Assembly: GCA_020205615.1 (NCBI GenBank)
Contig: CM035164.1
Location: forward strand, 3,809,501-3,873,500
Direction: 5' to 3'
DNA length: 64,000 nt
DNA from: Panax quinquefolius
Taxonomy: Eukaryota; Streptophyta; Magnoliopsida; Apiales; Araliaceae
A model generated the notes under the pieces. The model did no database searches, was not told where the DNA came from, and was given only the letters and a program-made list of their open reading frames with translations. The position numbers and the translations under genes are program-made. Within the stretch, counting starts at the first letter, position 1; the number at the start of each line of letters is the position of its first letter. Below are positions 55,823 through 64,000 of this stretch, piece by piece.

Positions 55823-58211
55823 TTTGCGACCAATTAAATTATTGGCGCCAAGGTTTTTTGCGACCACTTAAAATCAGGGATCGCATGCGGTCGCTGATAA
55901 GTCCAAGTCATTAAAACATAGCGACCGCATGAGGTCGCAGATGCCAGTCGCTGATCAAACTAAATGTAATCAGTTCCAGGTATTCGCACGACACAGTAGA
56001 CGGGAGGAAAAGAAAAGAGGGAGCTCAGAGAGAAGTGGGAGAAAGGGGGAGAAGTGGGAGAAAGGAGGAATATGAGTCTCGCTTACCACCACTGCCCATT
56101 GCCTACTGCCATCGCCGCCGCCACATGTAACCCTAATTCTCTGTATTTCTGAATTGGAGCAAGATAGTTTATACCACCTATGGGCTGAGGTAAAACATAG
56201 CTTTAGTGCTTAATGTTAAATCTAAAATCCTTTTTTCAGAGTTTAATCCACTAAAACCCTTTTTCCAGAGTTCAATCTATCCAGATTCACCCGACTGGTG
56301 AGTTATTTATTTTAGACTTTTCAAGTTTGTCAATTTATTATTTTCTAATCAACTTAAAATTGTTGCAATTAGTTAGTTTGCACTATTCCTGAAGATCCAA
56401 TCTTTTTAATGAATCACTTACAATAATTCAACCATACCCGGATTGATTACGCCAGGATTGTTTTGGATTTCCTGATTTTTGATTGCTTTTAGGGTCCTTG
56501 GAGTATTTTTATGTTTGTCCAGCTCATTTAACAATTTTGATATTCCATAGGATGGGTATTTAATATCTACCAAATTTTGCTGCTAAAAACATTAACTAGA
56601 ATTTAAAGTGTTTGTAATGCACAAAACTCCACTTCCGTTAACTTTTGTTGGAGTTTAATATGTTCAATGTATGTAGACATATAGTGGAAACCATGTATAT
56701 TGTGTGTATTATTTTATTAAGTTATCAAAAGTTAAAGCTCGAGGTTGTAACGAAAATCTGAACTATTTGATGGTATACAAATGAGATGCCATAACTAGAA
56801 AGTTATAAAAGTTATGTAATGCAGAACACTAACAACTGAACTTTGAAAAGTATACTCAATAATCTGGCAAACTGGACCATGTTCAAATTAGTGGTCCATA
56901 TACAAATTAATATATTAGTGTGTATACAAATTAATATATTTAAAGGTTTTAGTTCACCAGTCTAAAATCATTTTTAGTGGATTCCGGATCTTTTAAAGTG
57001 GAGATATCATCTATTTTCAACCATTGTTTGGGTATCATTTCCTTAGTCCGCCACTAGTTTGATAACCTGTTTTTTCATAGGAATTGCCAAGTTTCTACAG
57101 AGACTTGTTTATGTGTTATTATGCATCCTGGATTACATTGTTTGGGTATTTTCCCGAGCAATATGATAAACTTGTACCTGTGATTGTAAAATAAGACTGC
57201 TAAACTTGTACCTATGCCTATATGAGAACTATACTTATGCAAGATCTTCTATGGGTAATAGTTAGGCTTTTCTTCACATTACTTATACTTATGCAAGATC
57301 GTCTATGTAGACTCTTGGTTTGTGTCTTGGGTGCCTAGAAATGACTTTATATACATGCCGTCGTCCATGTGGCTAGTCCATATTACAGGGGAGACTCTGG
57401 CAAATTTTTTTTATTGGTCGGGTAGTTGCGAACATTTATACTATTAACGAGCCTATTGGTGATCCACTAGAGCCTATTAAGGGCCGTTGAGCCGATGGAT
57501 CTGGCTTGGGGTCATGAGGCCACAGGAGGCCACGCTAAGCTTAGCCAAGCCTCACGGGGCCAAGCCAAGCTTGGTTGTTAGCATGGTAAGCTATTGGGGG
57601 GCTGTTAAGCCAAAATAGGCAGTGCTAGGGAACTGATAGTGCAACAGAGAAGGTAACTAGACACACTTGGTCAATAAAGAGACTATTTTGGCTATAACAT
57701 AAAAACAAGGTAATTTAACACTTATGTATACAAGAATAAAGCTACAAAATGTTATAAAAGCTATAAATTGTTCAACCAAGTTGTGACTATCCCAAAACAT
57801 AAAAGATTATAGAAAGGGACCGTGAGGGGTATAATCTTAAAACATGTTAGGCGCCTTAGCACACTAGTTGATATGAATGAATCTCCAAGATACTCAAAAG
57901 TTGTATAAATGAGTTAGTAAACTCTGATATAAAGCTAGCATGAATGAAATACCTTACGTATTCACTTACGATAAACAATAAAAACAAATTTAAAACAAAT
58001 TAAAATAAAATAACATGATATAATATAACTATTAAACTAAGTAGCATTTACTTAGTTTCTCATACTAAATTTAATAACATTTAAAGTTTCTCACATAGCT
58101 TTAATTTGCATTCATTCGTTAACATCAAGTATGCTTAAATGTTAATCATATGTTTACAAGTATACTCAAGTCATATGATTACAAGTATGCTCTCAAGTCA
58201 TTCGTTGACAT
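55823..58211. other. 5' region of the inner CACTA after the array
   Basis: The first 130 bp hold subterminal repeats (GCATGCGGTCGCTGATA). Then follows a leader with GAGAAGTGGGAGAAAGG repeats (56020-56080) and CTAATTCTC before a possible exon, and long AT-rich sequence with no clear frame. At 57470-57610 a GGCC-rich patch (GGCCACAGGAGGCCACGC) may be another small insertion. The N-terminal and catalytic TNP2 exons are not visible, so they appear deleted. Confidence 0.45.
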
Positions 58212-58572
58212 GATGATGGGGAAAATGTTGAACTAAATGGTCAGCTCTCTGTATTTGGTCTATCGGGCCGCGCTTATGGAAAAAGGAAGCGCATATTCTT
58301 CTCTGAGCAAGAATTAAATGTTGCACATACTTACATTCTTCTCAATTGCGAGGAGATTGACAAATTTGTGAGGTACACATGTAAACTTGATAATTTATCT
58401 TTTTAGTTGAAAATTTATTCCAATATGTTAATGTTTTTAACATGGTATAGATTGTACGATGACGAGTTAAAAGTGAAGCATCCCGACATAACTGATAAAG
58501 ATATTCAAATCAATCATGATAAACAATTTGCACTTTGGCTAAAGGATAAAGTAAGTTCAATTTCTTAAGCAC

Positions 58573-58604
<32 letters not shown>

Positions 58605-59390
58605 CTCCATATTAACTATGACTTCATTTAATAAGATGGAGTTTTTGTAGGCTTTGACTGAGGGATCAACGATTCCGCTAATGTACAAGTCCTAGCTATG
58701 GGACCCAAAAAAGGGACCAAGTCACCGCAATGGTTACAAAATAAATGGTTGTGAATTTCATACAAAGGCATATGGGCGCGGTAAAAGAACAATGAACTCT
58801 GGAGTGTGTGTCCAAGGAGATTGTTACAATGAGCTTGGTCGTGCCTTTTATGGGGAGTTAGAGGAAATCGTAGAGTTGTCGTACAAGACACGTCTGGAGG
58901 TCATATTCACTTGTTCAAGTCTTCGTTGGTTTGATTCGTAAAAAGGGATACGTGTTGTGAGATATGAAATCGCCGATATTGACCTCCATAGTCTCAAGTA
59001 CTCTAACGAACCGCTTTGTTTTACCAACTCAAACAGTACAAGTATATTATATTCTTAGTCCTGTTAGGAAAAGGGATAGACCGCCTACAGATTGGCAAGT
59101 TGTAATTCATACTCCCACGCGTAGTCATGTAGAAGTAGTTGATGGAGAGATTTACCAAGAGCAGATGCTTCATAATCAAACTATAATAAATGTGGAGGAT
59201 GACAATGAAGTAATCCAGTTAGATGGTGGTGATTAACCACATGAATTAGATCCTGAGTCAATACTTGTGTCAGATGACATTGATACTGAGGAGGAAGAGT
59301 TATTGACTGAATCTGACACTGAATCTGAAGCAGATGATGGTTATGAATCTGCAACACGTATACAAGATGATTCTGAATCAGACACTTGAA
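58212..59390 (+). pseudogene. TNP2-type CACTA transposase, C-terminal exons (DUF4216)
   Basis: Three exons with GT-AG borders. Exon a (58212-58372) reads NGQLSVFGLSGRAYGKRKR and HTYILLNCEEIDKFV. Exon b (58451-58550) reads LYDDELKVKHPDITDKD. Exon c (58651 on) has GYKINGCEFHTKAYGRGKRT then MNSGVCVQGDCY and FYGELEEIVELSY, the DUF4216 signature of TNP2 proteins, and later VYYILSPVRKRDRPPTDWQV. The tail is acidic (DTEEEELLTESDTESEADDG). Stops at 58690 and 58938 and a frameshift near 59030 inactivate it. The transposase would cut the element ends; its catalytic part lies upstream and is missing. Confidence 0.85.
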
Positions 59391-59606
59391 CAAATGAAAT
59401 GTATATATGTTTAGCATTACATGTTTTTTATATCATTGTCATGTTTATGTACTTAACTATGTAAATGCAATTTTTATTTATTGTCATTTTATATATTCAT
59501 ATATACATGTTTATATCACTGTCATGTTTATTGTCATTTTATATATTCATATATACATGTAATCAGATATAACTCATATATACATCTTGAAATTTGTAAT
59601 ATACAG

Positions 59607-61135
59607 ATGGCTTCTGAAACAGCGCAGAAAAAGCACGGGTTGGGTAGGGGACCTAATCATATGCCCAAGGCCCCTACTAATCCGGATGATCGAATTCTTA
59701 TTCAGATTCGCCCTCCTCTGAATAACACGTACGTCTCACATCATTTATATATGAGCATTTTAGATTCCATTTATACAAGATATATAGAACTTAGATGTAA
59801 ATTGCTTTAATATATCTACTTATCGTTGATGTAAATTTTTGTATACTATAGTGATTTTTCAGATAATAAGATCGTCAAGTGCATATCACAACTGTGTTTA
59901 CAGAATTGGCCTACACCTGTGATTACGTGGAAGACACCTATCGCCCACAAGGATCTTTGTTTGGGCTTTGAATTTCAAGTATGTTTTTTAATTATGACAG
60001 ATAATATAATATTCTAATTAAGGATACTTGTTTAGTAATGTTATTATTGTTGTTTTATTTTCAGAAAAGGTATAGATGGGAGGATGCGCAAGCTTTAGTG
60101 ATTCAGACATTATTCTGGCAGAAGTGCGCCGTCCGCACCAAGGATAATTTGAACAAAGAACGACAAAAAGCCCTTCACAATATCGAGATCGACCATCCAG
60201 GCCAGGGAGAGGATTACATGCACGAGCATAGCCCCTGGTGGTGCACCCAAATCCATATAAATTTGAGATGTGCGACCAATGGAGAGCCGAGAGTCAGTGA
60301 AAAGATTTAAAGAGATCGCCGCCACCAACATATCCTCGGGTGTACTCGATGGCGAAAAGGCTAAAGGAACATACAAGGGCGACAGTATTTCACCGTTGCA
60401 GCATATAACTGTCACGATACGTATTTTCAAGTTTTAATATGTTTACAATCATGAAATCTAGAAAATATATCACATTTTACTTAGTATTATTGTCTTATTT
60501 TTTGTATAGGAGTCTCAGTCTCAAGGTCAGCCTATCCATTGGTTTGGATGTGTGCGTACACCCGTGATGGTTCCACTTTGATGCTATCAAGATAGCGGTA
60601 ATAAGTTTAACAACTTGATTTTGTTTATCAATGCTTTATTTTTAACTATTTAATTGTTAACATGATGACATGATACTTGTAAGCGTTTATTGAATGAGCG
60701 TTATCCTGAAGGCACTCCACGTCCGCCTATTGATCAAGAGTTATGGGAGAGGGCATCTGTTGTGAAGAAGAACTACATTAAAGGTCAAGGACAATGACGA
60801 CGCCCATCCTTCAGTGGCTCAGGTTGCTCTTCCACCCAGTCTTCAGAGTCATCAAGTCATCCAGCTGTTCATATTCCGACTGACTGTGTGAAAGCTATAT
60901 GTCGAGATCGAGATCTTCCAAGATATCAAGGCGAGCATCTGGGGTTCTCGATCCGATGAGTTAGTTTGAGCGATAGAATGGCAATGGCAGCGAGAGGACA
61001 TCATGGGGATGACGATGAGGTATAAAATCAATTTGTTGTATATATTGTCATAATATATACTAGTATCAACATAGTTACTATATTTGTAACTTGTTTTATT
61101 ATTTTGTTAATTACAGGGTGATCAATGAGGCTATG
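59607..61135 (+). pseudogene. Ptta/En/Spm-type (Transposase_24-like) gene of the inner CACTA
   Basis: The ATG at 59607 begins MASETAQKKHGLGRGPNHM. Exon 1 ends at 59728 (NNT, donor GTACGT); exon 2 (59852-59978) reads DFSDNKIVKCISQLCLQNWP; exon 3 starts at 60065 with KRYRWEDAQALVIQTLFWQK and includes HSPWWCTQIHINLRCA. A stop follows at 60308. Later exons are recognisable near 60510, 60684 (LLNERYPEGTPRPPIDQELW) and 60900-61020, ending in an acidic piece (GDDDE). In CACTA elements this second protein binds subterminal repeats. It is decayed but its intron-exon layout is clear. Confidence 0.75.
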
Positions 61136-61464
61136 ATGCTTGACGTACCTGCTTTAGTGTTGTTTTGTAGTTATTTGATAAGCTTGTACTTGTATATTCA
61201 TTTTGCAAAACAGTGATGTATGTTACTTAAACAATATTAGATTTGTTTATATTTATTCAATTCATATTGGTTTTTAAAGGTTTATATACTTGTTTGGTGT
61301 ATGTGTCGGTGGAGGATGGATGTTTATATGGTTGTGCATGCTGTTTATATTGTTGTGATTGTGTGTTGGGATAAAGCAGGTACAAAACAGGTACAGGTTT
61401 TTGGGAATTCTGTAAAACAACAAAAATCTATTTTTCATTTTTTGCAGATCAGACGGCTAAACAT

Positions 61465-61740
61465 TTGAGTGTATCAGCGACCGGATGCGGTCGCTGATAG
61501 CAGTCGCTGCCACGTGGACCACGTCAGCTTTGTCCCTGGACCATGCTGACTCAGCTTAGAGATCACATTTGTCTTGTCGGTCGCTCATATCGATCGCGGA
61601 TAGGTCGATCGCTAGTAGTGGTCGCTGATGTGCATCCCAGCGACTAGATTTTGTGCGACGACTATCAGCGACCGCACTGGGTCGCGAATAGCTATCTGCG
61701 ATCGGATACGGTCGCTGATAAACGGTCTCTGATAAGCATT
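61465..61740. repeat. Right subterminal repeats of the inner CACTA
   Basis: About ten copies of GGTCGCTGAT or ATCAGCGACC in both orientations, including ATCAGCGACCGCACTGGGTC. Confidence 0.8.
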
Positions 61741-61774
61741 TTTCTTGTAGTGGATGCCACATGGCAGGTTAGTC

Positions 61775-62000
61775 TCGACCAAGTACTCTCGACGGATAGA
61801 ATTTAGTCGAGAATAGATTAATATCGACCGAATATTCCGTTGAGGTTAGTCAGTTGAGGATATATATCTCCGACTGAAATATCGATGGACTTAATTTCGA
61901 CGTGCTTATATCCGAATACATTTCTGACTGAATATTCCGTCGGAATTAACATAATCTCGACGGATTATGCTTAATTCCGACAGAATATTCTGTCTGAAAT
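61775..62000. repeat. Right subterminal repeats of the outer CACTA
   Basis: Repeats of CTCGACGGA, GAATATTCCGT and TCCGACTGAA, matching the left side at 39340-39600 and 40810-40990. Confidence 0.75.
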
Positions 62001-62747
62001 AACCCTTTTTTGGTAGTGAATGATATCAAATATATGACTTCACCACCTTAGTATTTTATTATTGATTATTTTATTTAGGTACTTTTAGTTAGTGATGCAC
62101 AACAGGTAGGCCCGTCACTGTCCGGCCTAAAGCCTCGCTGGACCTTAGCCATTGACTGTGCCAGCCCTTGACTTTTTTTTTTTATAAGGTAGGGCCAGCC
62201 AAAGCCGTGTTTAGATCACAAAAGGCGACACTGTTGAAGCTTCAGAGGCCGGTAGAGCCGAGCCCAAGTGCTCTTTACTTAACAAAATTAAACTCAACTT
62301 CCCCTCCATTTAATAAAGAAAGGTAGGGACAAAAACTTTTTATTAGACTATGTGGGACTATGCCAAGTCTAGCCAAACTCAACACAAGTCTAAGTACATT
62401 TTACTTGAAAATTTCCTACTTGACATCTCCTCTATTTATAGAAGAAAAGTAGGAACAAGATATGTTAACTAGACTATGTGGGACATTGAAATAAAAATAC
62501 AATTGAACAAGTTTAGAGTGGATAGCCTATTGATCAATAGAGTGAATAACTCAACAAGTTTACAAACGTAGGGAGAAAGAAAAATCCTTTTATAAAACTC
62601 AATTAATTCCTTCAAACTTAGTTTCCTTTTCTATAAACAAACTTCCAGTTCTTTCATTCCACATGTTTTATATTAAGTGAAAGGGAATTGAAGTTTAAGA
62701 GCTGAAGGAGCCATTCCTGACCTTCACCATACCACCCAAAAGTAGCC

Positions 62748-63330
62748 ATGGAGAAAAATACCACCATGGTTAATCTAGTAGTTTTAATGATCTTCACCGG
62801 AATACCACTTCTCATAGCATCAACTTACATCAAAGGTATAATAAATCAATACACTCATTAGCATTTCAATAATGTTGTTATATAAAGCTTTATTATTTTT
62901 GTCTCCATAAATTACTAAACATGCTAATGTTTCTTTCCTTTTTGCTACTTAGGAGTGGAAGGAACAATGGGAGTAAATTATGGCACCATGGCAGACAACC
63001 TTCCTCAGTCGGCACAAGTCGCGCACTTCCTCCGAGAATCCACCATCATCAATCGCGTTAGGCTCTTTGACACCAACTCCGATATCCTCAAAGCCTTTGC
63101 TTACACATGTATTGCTATTATTGTCACCATTCCAAATGACCAAATCCCATCTCTCACCAAGCTCAATTTTGCTCAAAACTGGCTAAAAACTAACGTTGTA
63201 CCTTATGTACCTACCACTAACATAATCTGAATTCTAGTTGGTAACGAAGTTATCTCCACGACCAATATGTTAATGATTGCAAATCTTGTCCCTGCAATGT
63301 AGACCCTTCACATGGCCCTTCAATTCTTCT
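62748..63330 (+). pseudogene. Glucan endo-1,3-beta-glucosidase (GH17), 5' fragment
   Basis: Exon 1 (62748-62835) encodes MEKNTTMVNLVVLMIFTGIP and LLIASTYIK, a signal peptide with a hydrophobic core. The intron (62836-62952) has GT-AG borders. Exon 2 begins with GVEGTMGVNYGTMADNLP, followed by VRLFDTNSDILKAFAYT, the N-terminal strands of GH17 barrels (family pattern GVNYG..A.NLP and DTNPDIL.A). The residues VGNEV, which include the catalytic acid glutamate of the family, come after a stop (TGA 63228). A second stop is TAG 63300. Homology ends near LHMALQ, about one third of the usual length. Intact enzymes hydrolyse callose-type glucans in the cell wall; this copy is not functional. Confidence 0.88.
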
Positions 63331-63344
63331 TCCATTGCCTTCTG

Positions 63345-63620
63345 CCAACAATGGTGTTTTGTAGATTGTTTATAAGATTTATGATTAATAGAAATGGAAT
63401 CAAAGTGAATAAAAAAAGAGGAAGAAGAAATTTATTATTAGGCTGATCATATGGGATCTTAGTTTAAGTCCCATATCTCCTAACCACTAATTTATCATAG
63501 GCTATTAAAACTATAAATACATGCATCCTTCAAAAATAAACTTGCATCCCGTATGGGTCCTCAGCTTAAAACATACAAGAAAGGCATGAGTTTTAAGTCC
63601 AATTTTTCCATATATATAAG
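63345..63620. other. AT-rich filler of the hAT-like element
   Basis: No open frame. Phrases such as CCCATATCTCCTAACCACTAA do not match known parts of the glucanase gene. Confidence 0.4.
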
Positions 63621-63949
63621 ACCAGGCCTCTAAGTAGGTCAAAACCTCAGGCAGGTCCAGGCCTCGGGTGGAATCAATCTTTAGGCTGTGCCGGACCAGG
63701 GCTTCTTAAAGGCCAGTCGGGCCGATTGTACTAAAAATTCTTTGGTTTGTTGGTAGCCTTGCAGGCCAGGCCTGACCGGTCCAGGCTTTGACCAGGTCGG
63801 GCTTTGACCAGGCCGGGTCAAGGCTGGATCCAGGTCAGGCCGCGGGCCGTGGGCCATTTTTGCACCCCAACTTTTAGTTGATAAAAATTCCCTTGAAATT
63901 TCTAAGCTAGATTAGGAATGAATTAGAATTAGTGAGTGAGATAAACACC

Positions 63950-64000
63950 TCTTTTGTCGATCTTGTGAGGTTTTTATACGTTATCGAATCATTTGAATCT
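63950..64000 (-). pseudogene. Gypsy integrase fragment at the window edge
   Basis: CTCTTTTGTCGATCTTGTGA and the following bases match 31322-31372 in R (KIQTIRQRIKTSQDRQKS on the minus strand) with a few changes, one making an in-frame stop. The rest lies beyond the window. Confidence 0.7.

Larger units (their letters stand above)
40999..61752 (+). mobile_element. Inner CACTA element, TSD GAT
   Basis: Left terminus CACTACAAGAAAAAGG at 40999 and right terminus TTTTTCTTGTAGTG ending at 61752. GAT flanks both (40996-40998, 61753-61755). The empty site CATAAGAT-GCCACATGGCA resembles another stretch of the outer element (CAAGATACCACATGGCA at 40870), which confirms the insertion. Without the gypsy array it is about 6.1 kb and carries both CACTA genes, decayed. 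Subterminal repeats GCGACCG / CGGTCGCTGA are dense at both ends. Confidence 0.92.
39314..62018 (+). mobile_element. Outer CACTA element, TSD AAT
   Basis: Left terminus CACTACAAGAAATAGGG at 39314. Right terminus AATAACCCTTTTTTGGTAGTG at 62018, its imperfect complement. AAT flanks both ends (39311-39313, 62019-62021), the 3-bp duplication expected for CACTA. Subterminal repeats with CGACGGAATT and CTCGACG occur at both ends. Without its insertion the element is about 1.95 kb and non-autonomous, keeping only second-gene exons. It is interrupted at 40998/61753. Confidence 0.88.
62091..63869 (+). mobile_element. Non-autonomous hAT-like element carrying a glucanase gene fragment
   Basis: The left end AGTGATGCACAACAGG and the right end GGGCCATTTTTGCACCCCA (inverted: TGGGGTGCAAAAATGGCCC) share the xGxGxTGCA pattern. 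ACTTTTAGTT flanks both sides (62081-62090 and 63870-63879), covering the 8 bp expected of hAT. Both subterminal regions (62105-62280 and 63620-63860) are GGCC/CCGG-rich in an otherwise AT-rich sequence. No transposase is present. The interior holds a GH17 gene fragment with its upstream region and intron. Terminal repeats are short and imperfect. Confidence 0.6.

Noticed and set aside
56050..56130. A short ATG frame (MSLAYHHCPLP) as first exon of the inner CACTA transposase
   Set aside because: It is too short and I see no family motif or a clear following exon; left as undetermined.
58570..58605. TA dinucleotide run as a regulatory signal
   Set aside because: It is a plain microsatellite within an intron of the CACTA gene; similar short runs occur at 21004 and 26812.
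62748..63330. A functional beta-1,3-glucanase gene
   Set aside because: Two in-frame stops interrupt exon 2 and homology ends at about one third of the usual length.
1..64000. tRNA, rRNA, riboswitch or bacterial-type operon features
   Set aside because: None was seen; the content is plant transposable elements with introns, LTRs and target-site duplications.

Overview
This window looks like plant nuclear DNA, probably from a eudicot: it is AT-rich, intron-bearing and almost wholly made of transposable elements. I see no rRNA, tRNA, CRISPR array or intact host gene. The only host-type gene is a broken fragment of a GH17 beta-1,3-glucanase, and it appears to lie inside a non-autonomous hAT element near the right end. 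The dominant family is a chromodomain-bearing Ty3/gypsy element (Tekay/Del-like by its protein motifs) with very long LTRs. I call them type 1 (about 2.4 kb), type 2 (about 2.6-2.85 kb) and type 3 (about 4.0 kb). They share the ends TGTRAGRCCC...GGGGGCGTCACA, a tRNA-iMet-type primer site, a TATA box, and a predicted LTR-internal leader intron holding tandem arrays of short hairpins.

Layout. 1-2716: end of a + strand gypsy element (pol tail, PPT, 3' LTR). 2717-6430: a 5'-truncated LTR that is a type 1/type 3 mosaic. 6431-20030: element D (+), with a 5'-truncated LTR interrupted by a 4-kb reverse solo LTR (6977-11003), a short defective interior whose gag is replaced after its first residues by an acidic coiled-coil reading frame, and a 3' LTR interrupted by a solo LTR (15364-18088, TSD CTAAT). 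20094-20985: two small MITE-like elements. 21050-25435: CACTA transposase remnants split by a solo LTR (21577-24177, TSD ATAGC). 25436-26870: left end of another CACTA. 26870-28281 and 37707-37815: a 'gypsy-type putative transposase' gene fragment split by element R. 28282-37706: element R (-), the most complete gypsy copy, with gag-PR-RT-RH-IN-chromodomain all recognisable but broken. 37890-38212: a CACTA right end. 39314-62018: an outer CACTA (TSD AAT) containing an inner CACTA (40999-61752, TSD GAT), which contains a tandem gypsy array T (41150-55817, TSD ATAAT) arranged LTR-interior-LTR-interior-LTR. 62091-63869: a hAT-like element carrying the glucanase fragment. 63950-64000: start of another reverse gypsy integrase piece.

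How the parts relate. R-like elements were probably the autonomous source. D and both interiors of T lack the reverse transcriptase core and share one integrase deletion, so they look like a non-autonomous lineage moved in trans and later duplicated or reduced to solo LTRs by recombination. The CACTA elements carry remnants of the usual pair, a TNP2-type transposase (DUF4216 region) and a Ptta/En/Spm-type (Transposase_24) protein, with subterminal repeats typical of the superfamily. All assignments rest on motifs, termini and target-site duplications read by eye; no database search or alignment program was run.
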